From Microbacterium testaceum StLB037 (GTDB taxonomy: Bacteria > Actinomycetota > Actinomycetes > Actinomycetales > Microbacteriaceae): DNA of 64,000 bases. The DNA lies in contig NZ_VTQH01000002.1 of the NCBI RefSeq assembly GCF_008763945.1, positions 550,578 through 614,577 of the forward strand. Reading direction: 5' to 3'. Positions within the stretch are counted from its first letter, which is position 1, and every line of letters begins with the position of its first letter. The position numbers were made by a program, and so were the translations under genes. Shown here piece by piece: positions 43,529-53,009 of the stretch. The notes under the pieces are model-generated. The model was not told the origin of the DNA, did no database searches, and was given only the letters and a program-made list of their open reading frames with translations.

Positions 43529-44734
43529 ATGCGACACATCCCCGGCGCTTGGCAGCGCACCGCCCGCGGCGCGGGTCTGCTCGCGCCCGACGGCACCTCG
43601 GTTCCCACGATCTTCGCCGAGATGAGCGCGCTGGCGACCGCGACCGGCGCCCTCAACCTCGGACAGGGCTTCCCCGACGAGGACGGGCCGGAAGCGGTTC
43701 TGGATGCCGCCCGCTCGGCCATCGCGTCGGGGATCAACCAATACGCGCCGGGGCGCGGCTTTCCCGACCTGCTGGCCGCCGTCGCCGAGCACCAGCGGCG
43801 CTTCTACGGGCTCGAGCTCGACCCGCAGCGCGAGGTGCTCATCACCGTCGGGGCGACCGAGGCGCTCGCCGCGACCCTGCTGGCGCTCGTGGACTCCCCC
43901 GACGACGAGGTCGTCGTGTTCGAGCCCTACTACGACTCCTATGCGGCGTGCGTGGCGCTGTCGGGTGCGAAGCTCGTGCCGGTGCCCCTTCGGTGGCCCG
44001 ACTTCCAGCCCGACCTCGAGCAGCTGGCATCCGCCGTCACCGATCGCACCCGCGTGATCCTCGTGAACGACCCGCACAATCCCACCGGCTCGGTGTTCTC
44101 GCGCGAGGTGCTCGACGAGGTCGTGCGCCTGGCCCACCAGCACGACGCGATCATCGTCACCGACGAGGTGTACGAGCACCTGGTGTTCGACGGTCCGCAC
44201 GTGCCCATCGCGACCCTCCCCGGGGCGTTCGAGCGCACGGTATCGATCTCGTCGGCCGGCAAGACGTTCTCGCTCACCGGGTGGAAGACCGGGTGGGTGA
44301 CCGGACCCGCCGACCTCGTCTCGGCCGTGCTCGCCGTCAAGCAGTACCTGACCTACGTGGGCGGCTCGCCCTTTCAGCCGGCGATCGCCGTGGGTCTACG
44401 CCTGCCCGATGCGTTCTTCGCCTCGGTCGCGTCCGAGATGGCCGCCAAGGCCGCCCTGCTCGGTACCGGCCTGCGCGCCGCCGGATTCGACGTCTCGACT
44501 CCCGCGGGTTCGTATTTCACGGTGGTGGATGCCGCCCCACTCGGTGCCATCGACGCCGACGCGTTCTGTCGCGACCTGCCCTCGCGCGCCGGGGTGGTCG
44601 GTATTCCGCTGACCGCTTTCGTCACGCCCGAGCACCGCGGGGAGTATGCGACCCTCGTGCGGTTTGCGGCGTGCAAGCGGGTGGAGGTGCTGCAGGACGC
44701 GGCGGGGCGGTTGGCGGGGATGGGGCGGAACTGA
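43529..44734 (+). CDS. PLP-dependent aminotransferase class I/II
   Basis: A 401-residue fold-type I aminotransferase. The PLP lysine is in SSAGKTFSLTGWKTGW, the phosphate clamp region reads VGATEALAATLLAL and the cofactor aspartate is in VNDPHNPTG / TDEVYEHLVFDG. The pattern is that of the DapC / kynurenine aminotransferase / methionine aminotransferase (YbdL) group, and the exact amino acid is not determined. ATG 43529 is used; it converges with the nitrilase-family gene. Confidence 0.9.
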   Translation: MRHIPGAWQRTARGAGLLAPDGTSVPTIFAEMSALATATGALNLGQGFPDEDGPEAVLDAARSAIASGINQYAPGRGFPDLLAAVAEHQRRFYGLELDPQREVLITVGATEALAATLLALVDSPDDEVVVFEPYYDSYAACVALSGAKLVPVPLRWPDFQPDLEQLASAVTDRTRVILVNDPHNPTGSVFSREVLDEVVRLAHQHDAIIVTDEVYEHLVFDGPHVPIATLPGAFERTVSISSAGKTFSLTGWKTGWVTGPADLVSAVLAVKQYLTYVGGSPFQPAIAVGLRLPDAFFASVASEMAAKAALLGTGLRAAGFDVSTPAGSYFTVVDAAPLGAIDADAFCRDLPSRAGVVGIPLTAFVTPEHRGEYATLVRFAACKRVEVLQDAAGRLAGMGRN

Positions 44735-44777
44735 TTCCCGCGGCCGACTGATTCAGTCGACGGCACCGCTCGCATGC

Positions 44778-45584
44778 TCAGCGCGGCGTCACTCGATACC
44801 GCCGCAGCGCCAGCGCGGGGTTCACACGCCGCACGCGCGCGATCGCGGCGGGGTCGATGTGCGCCACGGCGACGTCGGTCGCTGTGCCCACCTGGGCCAG
44901 AGCCACACCCTGCGGGTCGACGACCATCGAGTGGCCCACGCCGAGGGGCGGCGGGTGATCGGCGGCGGCGACGAAGAACGTGTTCTCGATGGCTCGGGCG
45001 GTCAGCAGCGTCTTCCAGTGGTGCTCCTTGAGAGGCCCACGCACCCACTCCGCCGGAACCAGCGCCACGTCGACCCCCGCATCAGCAAGCGTGCGCGCGA
45101 CCTCGGGGAAGCGCAGGTCGTAGCAGGTCATCAAGCCGAACCGGAGCCCCTGCACCTCGAACGTCTGCGGCGGAGAGATCTCCCCCGGCTCGACCCAGTC
45201 GGACTCCCGCTGGCCGAACGCGTCGTAGAGGTGGAGCTTTCGATACACAGCCCGGATGCCATCGGCACCCACCGCGACGACCGCGTTGCGCACGCGTCGA
45301 CCGTCGTCGGCCTTCTCGACCAGTCCCGCGACCATAACGACGTCGAGCTCGGCGGCAAGAGCAGTCAGGCCGCGAACGAAGGAGCCGTCGAGGTCTTCGG
45401 CGTTCTCCGCGAGCGAGGAGTCGAAGGGGTCGACGAAGTAGCTCGAGTACTCGGGGAAGACGACGACGCGGGCGCCGCGCGCGGCGGCCGTCCGGGCGGC
45501 GTCAGCAATGTCGGCGAGGTTGCCCTCGCGCGAGGCGGACGGAGCGAACTGCGCGACGGCGATGCCGACGGTGTCGTGAGTCAT
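44778..45584 (-). CDS. Carbon-nitrogen hydrolase (nitrilase superfamily)
   Basis: A 268-residue enzyme with the Glu-Lys-Cys triad of the nitrilase superfamily: Glu45 in VFPEYSS, Lys116 in YRKLHLYDAFG and Cys154 in MTCYDLRFPE. Most such free-standing enzymes hydrolyse omega-amides of alpha-keto acids (Nit2-like) or deaminated glutathione (Nit1-like); the substrate here is not visible. It could work with the neighbouring aminotransferase on a 2-oxo-acid amide, as is known for transaminase/omega-amidase pairs. The start overlaps the DUF6328 stop by four bases. Confidence 0.88.
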   Translation of the reverse strand: MTHDTVGIAVAQFAPSASREGNLADIADAARTAAARGARVVVFPEYSSYFVDPFDSSLAENAEDLDGSFVRGLTALAAELDVVMVAGLVEKADDGRRVRNAVVAVGADGIRAVYRKLHLYDAFGQRESDWVEPGEISPPQTFEVQGLRFGLMTCYDLRFPEVARTLADAGVDVALVPAEWVRGPLKEHHWKTLLTARAIENTFFVAAADHPPPLGVGHSMVVDPQGVALAQVGTATDVAVAHIDPAAIARVRRVNPALALRRYRVTPR

Positions 45585-46099
45585 CGAGCGCTCTCCCTCC
45601 CTCGGCGCCGAACGGTGATCGGCACCACGATCCACAGTACGAGGATGATCACCCCCAGCACGACTCCGGATGCCACGGCGGCACCCAACCCGACGACAAC
45701 ATCAAACACGAACGCCACGACGCCGATCAGCAGAAGCGAGACGAGAGCGAGAGCCCCGCGCAAGGCGTTGTGCCCCACGCGTACGAGCGCCGGCTTCACC
45801 TGCATGTGGAACACCGCTCGGTGCAAGGCAACCGGGGCGAGCGCGACCACCGCGCTCAGGGCGGCCAGGCAGATCAGCACCAGGTAGAGCACTCGCTGGG
45901 CCGAGTCGAGATCGGCGAACGACGCCTGGAACGCGAGCGCCAGCAGGAAGCCGGTGAGGATCTGCGTACCCGTCTGAAGGACGCGAAGTTCCTGCAGAAT
46001 CTCGTTCCAGTTGCGGTCGGCGCGCTGGGCGGGTGTTTCCGGCCGCCCGTCGGCGAAATCGTCGATATTGCTGCTCACCGGCCCATTCTCTCGCGACAC
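45581..46099 (-). CDS. DUF6328 family four-helix membrane protein
   Basis: A 172-residue membrane protein of the actinobacterial DUF6328 group. An amphipathic N-terminus (NWNEILQELRVLQTGTQILTGFLL) is followed by four hydrophobic helices. Function is unknown. GTG 46099 is the longest start; GTG 46078 (MSSNIDDFADG) is equally possible. It is directly upstream of the nitrilase-family gene and overlaps it. Confidence 0.8.
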   Translation of the reverse strand: MSRENGPVSSNIDDFADGRPETPAQRADRNWNEILQELRVLQTGTQILTGFLLALAFQASFADLDSAQRVLYLVLICLAALSAVVALAPVALHRAVFHMQVKPALVRVGHNALRGALALVSLLLIGVVAFVFDVVVGLGAAVASGVVLGVIILVLWIVVPITVRRRGRESAR

Positions 46100-46161
46100 T
46101 CCCGGGCTGTACGTCAGGATTTGCGGGTTCGTTCATCCGCGGGTAATGTTTTCTCTTGTGC

Positions 46162-46235
46162 CGCGGGGTGGAGCAGCTCGGTAGCTCGCTGGGCTCATAA
46201 CCCAGAGGTCGTAGGTTCAAATCCTGCCCCCGCAA
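46162..46235 (+). tRNA. Initiator tRNA-fMet (CAT)
   Basis: CGCGGGG at the 5' end and CCCCGCA near the 3' end leave the unpaired C1-A72 that marks initiator tRNAs. The anticodon stem has three G-C pairs (CTGGGCTCATAACCCAG), with anticodon CAT. CCA is not encoded. Confidence 0.97.
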
Positions 46236-46241
46236 CAAGAA

Positions 46242-46273
46242 GAAGGCCCCGGATCGTCAGATCCGGGGCCTTC
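46242..46273 (+). terminator. Terminator after tRNA-fMet
   Basis: GAAGGCCCCGGAT pairs with ATCCGGGGCCTTC around a six-base loop. Confidence 0.88.
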
Positions 46274-46326
46274 TGCCTTAGCTCGCGTGTCCTAGTCAGG
46301 CTCGCAGACCGGACTCGACGCAAGCG

Positions 46327-46359
46327 GAAAGCCCCGGATCCTAAAGACCCGGGGCTTTC
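46327..46359. terminator. Second terminator-like hairpin
   Basis: GAAAGCCCCGG pairs with CCGGGGCTTTC. It lies between the tRNA terminator and the 3' end of the small membrane protein gene and could stop either. Confidence 0.8.
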
Positions 46360-46419
46360 GCTCGTCTCACCGTTTGCTCTCAGAACCACCCTCGGCCCCC
46401 CGGCCGAGCAGGCGTTCCG

Positions 46420-46632
46420 TCACAGATAACTGCGAAGGCGAGACGCGGCAGCCGCAGGCGCGGCCACGACTAGTGCGGCGACGAAGAGAAGAACCCCCGT
46501 GTCACCGTGAACGGTCAGCATGGCGATGCCGGCGATCGCCAGAACTACGACAGCCGTCCAGAGAAGCGCCGCCACGAGAGGGGTCGCCCAGATCGGCACG
46601 CTGTTCGCCTGCTGCATGTAAGTGTTTCGCAT
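46420..46632 (-). CDS. Small two-helix membrane protein (left flank of polysaccharide island)
   Basis: A 70-residue protein with two hydrophobic segments (PLVAALLWTAVVVLAIAGIA and VLLFVAALVVAAPAAAAS). GAGGAG lies just before ATG 46632. It is clearly related to the 66-residue protein at 62888-63088, sharing LLWT-x-VV-x-L and the FVAALV-AAPAA block. The two stand at opposite ends of the polysaccharide island. Function is unknown. Confidence 0.65.
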   Translation of the reverse strand: MRNTYMQQANSVPIWATPLVAALLWTAVVVLAIAGIAMLTVHGDTGVLLFVAALVVAAPAAAASRLRSYL

Positions 46633-46744
46633 TGCTCCTCGCCTTCGAGACGCTACGGATGAGATCCCGGCAGTTGATCTGACACTTGTTCGGAGCCCCA
46701 TATCGATCGGATGGGAATCCGTTGCAGGCGATGCTACGACTCTT

Positions 46745-46762
46745 GTCCCCCTTTTGGGGGAC
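46745..46762. repeat. Perfect 18-bp palindrome
   Basis: GTCCCCC-TTTT-GGGGGAC lies between the Dabb gene and the small membrane protein gene. It may be a weak terminator for the fcl operon or a protein-binding site. Confidence 0.55.
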
Positions 46763-46797
46763 GTTGCGCGAATCTCGTGGAAACGCTATGCGCGCAT

Positions 46798-47088
46798 TCA
46801 GAGTTGTCGAGGCTCCCAATCGCCGACCCACCAGTCGGCTATCTCGGCCATGCGTGCTGCAACCGTTTCGTGGGCCTCTCCCCCGCGCCACCGCTGAAAT
46901 GCGGTCGCATCGATGAACGTGCCGTCCTCCACTACGACGCGCCCTTTACGAGTGTCGAGCGACAGCTCCACGGCCCATTGCGTCACCTCTGGTGAGTCGC
47001 CCAGCGCGCGCAGAGCACCGATGGCTGCCAACAGGTCCGGGTCCGCGACATCGTCACGGACCCGGAACAACACGACGTGTCGGAACAT
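46798..47088 (-). CDS. Dabb (stress-responsive alpha/beta barrel) protein
   Basis: A 96-residue Dabb-domain protein. MFRHVVLFRVRDDVADPDL and the ELSLDTRKGRVVVED strand match the ferredoxin-like dimeric barrel. Some members act in polyketide or terpenoid steps, while most have unknown roles. It begins directly after the fcl stop codon, so it is cotranscribed with the GDP-fucose genes. Confidence 0.88.
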   Translation of the reverse strand: MFRHVVLFRVRDDVADPDLLAAIGALRALGDSPEVTQWAVELSLDTRKGRVVVEDGTFIDATAFQRWRGGEAHETVAARMAEIADWWVGDWEPRQL

Positions 47089-48072
47089 CTACTCGCGGAT
47101 GCTGCCGACGTGGTCGCGATACCAAGCGACCGTGCGCTCCATGCCCTCCTCGAGGGAGATGGATGCCGTCCACCCGGCCTCGGCGAGCTTCGAGACGTCC
47201 AGCAATTTCTGCGGCGTGCCATCGGGCTTCGAGGTATCCCACTCGGTTTCACCCTGGTAGCCCGTAACGCGCGCGATCGTCTCCGCGATCTCCCGAATGG
47301 TCACATCGCTGCCAGTGCCGACGTTGACCTGGTCCGGCCCGTCGTAGTGCTCCATGAGGTGCAGGCAGGCGTCGGCCATATCGTCTGCATGCAGGAACTC
47401 GCGGCGGGGCCTGCCGGTCCCCCAGTTGGTGACGCTCGCCGCGCCCGAGTGAGCAGCCTCGTCATAGCGGCGGATGAGTGCCGGCAGAACGTGTGACCCC
47501 TTTGGCGAGAAGTTGTCGTTGGGGCCGTACAGGTTGGTCGGCATCGCGCTGATCCACGGCAGACCGTACTGGCGTCGGACGGCCTGCGTCTGCAGGATGC
47601 CGGCGATCTTGGCGATCGCGTACGCGTCATTCGTCGGTTCGAGGTGACCGGTGAGCAGAGATTCCTCGCGGATCGGCTGCTCCGCGAACTTCGGGTAGAT
47701 GCACGACGAGCCAAGAAAGAGCACGCGCTCGACGTCGTTCGCGAGAGCGGCATCGAGCACGTTTACCTGGATGCGCATGTTGTCACTGAGGAAGTCCACC
47801 GGGTAGGTGGAGTTGGCCAGGATGCCGCCGACCTTCGCGGCCGCCAGAACGACGTACTTCGGCTTGGTCTCCCCCATGTAGGCGAAGACAGCGTCGCGAT
47901 CCTTTAGATCAAGTTCGGCCGATGTCTTCCCGACGACGTTCTCGAAGCCCGACGACTCGAGCTTCCGAACAATTGCCGACCCGACGAGCCCGCGGTGGCC
48001 CGCGACATAGAACGTCGCGTCGCGGTCGAGCTCGCCTGCGGTGTACTCGACTCCGTCAACGGCTGTGCTCAC
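47089..48072 (-). CDS. fcl: GDP-L-fucose synthase
   Basis: A 327-residue short-chain epimerase/reductase converting GDP-4-keto-6-deoxymannose to GDP-L-fucose. The NADP loop is [12 protein letters not shown], the catalytic triad Ser/Tyr/Lys is in LGSSCIYP and YAIAK, and ALIRRYDEA and [21 protein letters not shown] are family blocks. The GTG start overlaps the gmd stop. Together gmd and fcl make the fucose donor for the polysaccharide. Confidence 0.95.
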   Translation of the reverse strand: MSTAVDGVEYTAGELDRDATFYVAGHRGLVGSAIVRKLESSGFENVVGKTSAELDLKDRDAVFAYMGETKPKYVVLAAAKVGGILANSTYPVDFLSDNMRIQVNVLDAALANDVERVLFLGSSCIYPKFAEQPIREESLLTGHLEPTNDAYAIAKIAGILQTQAVRRQYGLPWISAMPTNLYGPNDNFSPKGSHVLPALIRRYDEAAHSGAASVTNWGTGRPRREFLHADDMADACLHLMEHYDGPDQVNVGTGSDVTIREIAETIARVTGYQGETEWDTSKPDGTPQKLLDVSKLAEAGWTASISLEEGMERTVAWYRDHVGSIRE

Positions 48073-49118
48073 GCGCGCGCCCCAAGGAGCTCGGCGTTGC
48101 CCCAGGTCGGGAGCGAGACCGTGTCGATCCACTCCGGGCCCCGCTCGAGAGCTGTGACGTCGGCGTCGACCATTAGCTTGGCGAGCTGGTCTCCGTGCAC
48201 CGAGGGGACCCAGCCAAGCTTGTCTGCTGCCTTGGCAGGATCGCCGATCAGCGCGTCGACCTCGGTCGGGCGGAGGTAGCGCTCATCGAACTTGACGAAC
48301 TCCTGCCAGTCCAAACCGACGTGACCGAACGACACCTCGAGGAAGTCCTTGATGGTGTAACCGACGCCCGTGGCGAGTACGAAGTCTTCGGGGGTTTCGG
48401 CCTGCAGCATCCGCCACATGCCCTCGACGTACTCAGCGGCATAGCCCCAGTCACGGACCGAGTCGAGGTTTCCGAGGTACAGGTCCTTCTGAACTCCAGC
48501 CTTGATTCGGGCCACCGCACGCGTGATCTTACGCGTCACGAAGGTCTCACCGCGGCGGGGCGACTCGTGATTGAACAGGATGCCGTTCACGGCGTACATG
48601 TCGTACGCCTCGCGGTAGTTCTTAGTGATCCAGTAGCTGTACAGCTTTGCGGCCGCATAGGGCGAGCGCGGGTAGAACGGGGTCTCTTCGTTCTGCGGCG
48701 GCGGGGTCGCACCATATAGCTCTGAAGTGGAGGCTTGGTAGAACTTTGTTTGGATGCCCGACAGGCGCACGGCTTCGAGAAGACGAATGGTGCCCGTGCC
48801 GGTGGTGTCGGCGGTGTGCTCAGGCTCGTCGAACGAGACGCGCACGTGCGACTGGGCCGCCAGGTTGTAGACCTCGTCGGGATTGATCTCTGACATGAGG
48901 GTGACCAGACGGGCTCCATCCGAGAGGTCCCCGTAGTGGAGGAAGAGCTTGGCGCTCGGGTCGTGCGGGTCGACGTAAAGATGGTCGATGCGGTGAGTGT
49001 TGAAGGTCGAGGCGCGACGAATGAGCCCGTGAACCTCGTATCCCTTCGAGAGCAACAGTTCAGCGAGGTAGGAACCGTCCTGACCCGTGATGCCGGTGAT
49101 GAGTGCGCGCTTGGTCAA
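48069..49118 (-). CDS. gmd: GDP-mannose 4,6-dehydratase
   Basis: A 349-residue GDP-mannose dehydratase. [19 protein letters not shown] binds NADP, the triad includes STSELYG and [11 protein letters not shown], and [23 protein letters not shown] is diagnostic. It makes the intermediate for Fcl, whose gene overlaps by four bases. GDP-mannose-producing genes (manA, manB, manC) are not in the window. Confidence 0.96.
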   Translation of the reverse strand: MTKRALITGITGQDGSYLAELLLSKGYEVHGLIRRASTFNTHRIDHLYVDPHDPSAKLFLHYGDLSDGARLVTLMSEINPDEVYNLAAQSHVRVSFDEPEHTADTTGTGTIRLLEAVRLSGIQTKFYQASTSELYGATPPPQNEETPFYPRSPYAAAKLYSYWITKNYREAYDMYAVNGILFNHESPRRGETFVTRKITRAVARIKAGVQKDLYLGNLDSVRDWGYAAEYVEGMWRMLQAETPEDFVLATGVGYTIKDFLEVSFGHVGLDWQEFVKFDERYLRPTEVDALIGDPAKAADKLGWVPSVHGDQLAKLMVDADVTALERGPEWIDTVSLPTWGNAELLGARA

Positions 49119-49144
49119 CTGAAGTTGCCCCTGTTCATTGACGG

Positions 49145-50419
49145 CTACGAGGCCGAAGGCGGAGATGGATGCTGCCTGCCACCAGCACCATCGATGGGCA
49201 GCGAAAGAATCGTAGCGAATTGATCGATCGCGAATGTCTCCTCGAGAACGGTTTCTTTGTAGCGTCTGCCATTCTGTCCAAGACGCGTGGCTGCTTCTGG
49301 GTCCCTCGCCAGCCGGTGAACGCCGCTGAGAATCGCTGCTGGGTCCCCCGCTTCGACAGTGACGCCCGCGCTGGCGGCGTGGACCTCCTGCGCGGTAATG
49401 CCTGTCGCATCGGTAGCGGCTAGTACAGGTCTGCCAGAAGCGAAGTACGACGTGAGCTTGCTCGGCACCGCCATTTCTGCCACCCCCGGCAGCTCATTTA
49501 CAAGCAAAATGTCGGCCGCCTGCAGAATGTCGGCGAAAGAGCGATCATCGAGCGGCGGGACGATCTCGGCTGTTGTAGGTGCATCATCGATCCGTTGCTG
49601 CAGATCGTCGCGTTGCGACCCATTTCCCACGAGCACGAAACGTACGGCGGACCCCTGACGATGCGCCAAACGGCCGGCTTCGACGACGTGATGCAAGCCC
49701 TGCTTGACTCCCATGTTGCCGGTATGGACGACGACAGTCTCGTCGTCGGCCCACCCGTACAACTCTCGGACTGCTCGAACGTCCGCCGACGGCAGCGGCG
49801 GCAGATGCGTCCAGTTGCGCACGACTCGTATGCGCTCGCGCGGGACGTTGAAATCCTCGTGTACCCGATCGGCGAAGCGTTCGTGAATCACGACCACCGT
49901 GGACGCTGACATCAGCAGCCACTTCTCGATCGAGCGGATCACACGCGCGGCCACTCCACGGCCCTGATTGGTCTCGACCACTCCGACGCCGTATAGATCC
50001 TGGACCCAGACGACAAATGGCGTTCGGCGATGCGTCGCCAGCGCCCGCAGGCGCACGAGAGCGGAGGACAACAACGCAGGGGACACCGCAATGATCGAGG
50101 TAGGTCGCCCCCATCGCGCGAACACCTGCCGCAAACCGAAGGTCACCTCGGACAATGCTCGCGGTAGCGGCGTCGGCTGGCGGGGTACAAAGTGTCGTAC
50201 GCGGTCGACAACGACGCCGTCGATGTTTTCGCGGCTCGACCACTGACCGTAACCTGGTGAGATCTTCCAATCCGGATAATGAGGGTGCGCCACGATTGCT
50301 CGAACCGCTTGATCGCGACGCGCGAGTCCAACAGCCATGGCACCGGTGTAGGGCGAGATTCCCGTAGTCTCCGGGGGGTAGTTCAGCCCGAAGACGAGCG
50401 TTCTTGAGGGTTGCGACAC
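49145..50419 (-). CDS. Glycosyltransferase family 4 (WcaI-like)
   Basis: A 424-residue GT-B glycosyltransferase similar in layout to WcaI of colanic acid synthesis: [22 protein letters not shown] at the N-terminus, [18 protein letters not shown] in the donor domain and the E-x7-E-like [32 protein letters not shown]. It probably adds fucose, given Gmd and Fcl next door; that is inference. The gene is divergent from the acyltransferase operon, with 54 bp between them. Confidence 0.88.
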   Translation of the reverse strand: MSQPSRTLVFGLNYPPETTGISPYTGAMAVGLARRDQAVRAIVAHPHYPDWKISPGYGQWSSRENIDGVVVDRVRHFVPRQPTPLPRALSEVTFGLRQVFARWGRPTSIIAVSPALLSSALVRLRALATHRRTPFVVWVQDLYGVGVVETNQGRGVAARVIRSIEKWLLMSASTVVVIHERFADRVHEDFNVPRERIRVVRNWTHLPPLPSADVRAVRELYGWADDETVVVHTGNMGVKQGLHHVVEAGRLAHRQGSAVRFVLVGNGSQRDDLQQRIDDAPTTAEIVPPLDDRSFADILQAADILLVNELPGVAEMAVPSKLTSYFASGRPVLAATDATGITAQEVHAASAGVTVEAGDPAAILSGVHRLARDPEAATRLGQNGRRYKETVLEETFAIDQFATILSLPIDGAGGRQHPSPPSAS

Positions 50420-50473
50420 GGTTCGAACCCTACAACGACCACCATTTCGTCACAGTTACAAGAAGGGGACGCC

Positions 50474-51037
50474 GTGAGCGACATCCCGGTGATCGATCTG
50501 TCTAAGGCGCCCGGCGAACGCGCTGCATGGGACCAACCGAAATGGAAGGTATACCTTTGGGCGGTCTGCGAACTGTTGTTCGTAACGAACGCATGGCAGA
50601 TCAGCTCGGGACTGCGCATCCGCGTATTGCGCGCATTCGGAGCGGAGATAGGACGGGGCGTCATCTTCCGACCTCGCACCCGAGTCAAGTTTCCCTGGAA
50701 GCTCCGTGTCGGCGACCGCTCGTGGATCGGGGAGGGCGTTTGGATCCACAACCAGGATCACGTCGTCCTCGGCCGAGACGTCGTGGTTTCCCAGGAGACT
50801 TTCATCACAACAGGAAGTCATGCTCATCGTAAGGACATGGCCCTCATCACACGGCCGGTGCAAATTGATGACGGTGCATGGGTCACGACTCGATGCCTAA
50901 TACTCGGCGGCAGCCACGTTCAGCGCTCGGCGCTCATCAAGCCCCTCTCCGTCGTTTCGGGGCAAATCGGAGCGGGCGAAATTTGGGGGGGGAACCCGGC
51001 CGAACTCATTGGTCCGCGATTCAAGGTTGAAGAATGA
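50474..51037 (+). CDS. Left-handed beta-helix acetyltransferase (WcaF-like)
   Basis: A 187-residue hexapeptide-repeat acyltransferase. The N-terminal helix (YLWAVCELLFVTNAWQIS) and the coil repeats (IGEGVWIHNQDHVVLGRDVVVSQETFI, ITRPVQIDDGAWV) match WcaF/maltose O-acetyltransferase relatives. It likely adds an O-acetyl group to the repeat unit. GTG 50474 follows AGAAGGGG. It is the first gene of a six-gene operon that runs to 56945. Confidence 0.87.
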   Translation: MSDIPVIDLSKAPGERAAWDQPKWKVYLWAVCELLFVTNAWQISSGLRIRVLRAFGAEIGRGVIFRPRTRVKFPWKLRVGDRSWIGEGVWIHNQDHVVLGRDVVVSQETFITTGSHAHRKDMALITRPVQIDDGAWVTTRCLILGGSHVQRSALIKPLSVVSGQIGAGEIWGGNPAELIGPRFKVEE

Positions 51038-51867
51038 AGATTAGCAAGATTTCTGTTGTTATCCTTACGAAAGACGAAGAAGCCACCATCGCCCAAACAC
51101 TGAGCGAGTTGGACAACTTCGAGGAACTAATTGTCGTCGACTCGCATAGCAGTGACCGCACATGCGAGATCGCGGAATCGTTCGGAGCGCGCGTAGTCTC
51201 CTTCCGCTGGAATGGGGCCTACCCAAAGAAAAAGCAGTGGGCCCTAGATAATGCAGGAGTCAGCAACGAGTGGGTGCTCCTTTTGGACGCCGACGAATAT
51301 CCAACTGAAGCCTTGAAGCAGGAATTGTACCTACTCGAGCGAACGCTTCTCACTCGACGAGAAGGCGCATTCGACATCCATCTGCTCTACAGATTTGGCG
51401 GGAAATTGCTACGCCACGGTCACGTTGTGACGAAACGGTCGCTCGTGCACAGGCATCGCACCCGGTTCCCCGAAGTGGCCGATCTAGACGCCCCCGGCAT
51501 ACGCGAAGTCGAAGGACACTACCAGCCAGTTTCGTCGGCCCCCATCGGGCAGTTGCGTAGCCGGTTGATCCACGACGACAGAGATCCTGTAAGCAGTTGG
51601 TTCGCTCGACACAACCGGTATTCCGACTGGGAGGCCCATCTTGCACTGGACAGAACCCTAAAAAAGGATATCGCCAGCAAACGAACGCGGAAAGGACGAA
51701 TTTTCGACGCAGTACCGTTCAAGCCCCTGGCGTTTTTCCTCTATGCATTTGTAGCGAGAGGCGGGTTTCTCGACGGCCGAGCAGGCTTGGACTACGCCGT
51801 CGCGTTGTCCTCGTACTACTGGCAGATTGGCGTGAAGACGAGGGAACTTCTAAGAAATGCTCAATAA
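51034..51867 (+). CDS. Glycosyltransferase family 2 (WaaE/KdtX-like)
   Basis: A 277-residue GT-A enzyme. VVILTKDEEATIAQTLSEL and the DXD-like motif LLDADEYPTEAL lie near the N-terminus, and YPKKKQWALDNA matches the WaaE-like subgroup. GC content and codon use are clearly lower than upstream genes. The ATG overlaps the previous stop by four bases. Confidence 0.88.
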   Translation: MKISKISVVILTKDEEATIAQTLSELDNFEELIVVDSHSSDRTCEIAESFGARVVSFRWNGAYPKKKQWALDNAGVSNEWVLLLDADEYPTEALKQELYLLERTLLTRREGAFDIHLLYRFGGKLLRHGHVVTKRSLVHRHRTRFPEVADLDAPGIREVEGHYQPVSSAPIGQLRSRLIHDDRDPVSSWFARHNRYSDWEAHLALDRTLKKDIASKRTRKGRIFDAVPFKPLAFFLYAFVARGGFLDGRAGLDYAVALSSYYWQIGVKTRELLRNAQ

Positions 51868-52999
51868 GTCCTCCCGCGAACTGCGAATTCTGCAAATCGT
51901 CAATACGCTGGATCATGATGACGGCGGTCCAGCTCGAAATGCCTTTGAACTTAATCTCGCCCTGAACCGCCTGCCCGGTATTCAAGCCGCCCTTCTCTGG
52001 ATCAACGGCAGCAGCCAGGACAGCGTCGCGAAGACCCACTCAGATGCCGGCGGCGCCATGCCGCCAGTGCCGCCTCGCGGGCTGAAGGTCCACGGCGGGC
52101 CTTTCGCGAAGCTCCAGGATCTTCGCAGCGCACTTTTGAGTAGTGATGCGGTGATCATCCACGGCTACTTTCTCTCATGGATCCCTCCGATAATTCTGCT
52201 GTCACGATGGCACCGACGCCGCGTTTTTCTGATGCCACACGGTGCTCTGACGCGATATGAAAGACTTCGCAAACGATCAAAGAAGGCGGCATTCCATGTT
52301 CTCGCTGGATGGTGGATGAACAAGCTCATCGCCGCATTTGTTACCGGTTCAGAGATCGAGCGCCAGGAGCTCATCGAAGATAAAATCGGCAATGCCGTTC
52401 ATTACGCGGGCGTAGGAAGCGCTGAGCCCAGGAAACAGATCCTTGATCTGCCGCTTTCTGACCCAGTTCGACTATTGACGATGTCACGCATTGCACCCAA
52501 AAAGCGTATTGATGTTGCTCTACGGGCAACGCGAATGCTTCTCGACGACGGGGTGCGGGTGACATTAACCGTTGCCGGATCTGGCACTGAACTGAACATT
52601 TCTCAGATCGAACGATATATCGATGAATTGGATCTCACGCGAGACGTGCGTATGTCCGGCCTCGTCACCGGCGCGGAAAAGGAAGAGTTGCTATCGAGCA
52701 GCGACATATTCCTGCTGCCAAGCGAAGATGAGAACTTTGGCATCGGCGTGGCCGAGGCCGCTATGCACGGCTTGTTCGTGGTTGCCTCCACGAAAGTGGC
52801 GGCAGCAGAAATGCTGAGCAGTCGAAGCGCGATGAAGCTCAACTCGCTGTCTCCACGCGATTTTGCGGACGGTATTCGGACAGTAATCGACAATTATCGT
52901 TCAGACACCCGCACCATTGTCGGGTCGGAGGCGCGTCGCCAGTTCGCCTGGTCGACCGTCGCTGAACGCTGGGTGACTATCGTGAGGCAGGGCGCGTGA
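51857..52999 (+). CDS. Glycosyltransferase family 4
   Basis: A 380-residue GT-B enzyme. DHDDGGPARNAFELNLAL is the acceptor-domain loop, LLTMSRIAPKKRIDVALRA opens the donor domain, and LPSEDENFGIGVAEAAMHGLFVVAS is the retaining E-x7-E motif. The gene overlaps the preceding GT2 gene by 11 bp. The sugar is not identifiable. Confidence 0.9.
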   Translation: MLNKSSRELRILQIVNTLDHDDGGPARNAFELNLALNRLPGIQAALLWINGSSQDSVAKTHSDAGGAMPPVPPRGLKVHGGPFAKLQDLRSALLSSDAVIIHGYFLSWIPPIILLSRWHRRRVFLMPHGALTRYERLRKRSKKAAFHVLAGWWMNKLIAAFVTGSEIERQELIEDKIGNAVHYAGVGSAEPRKQILDLPLSDPVRLLTMSRIAPKKRIDVALRATRMLLDDGVRVTLTVAGSGTELNISQIERYIDELDLTRDVRMSGLVTGAEKEELLSSSDIFLLPSEDENFGIGVAEAAMHGLFVVASTKVAAAEMLSSRSAMKLNSLSPRDFADGIRTVIDNYRSDTRTIVGSEARRQFAWSTVAERWVTIVRQGA

Positions 53000-53009
53000 A
53001 GGTGAGCGA

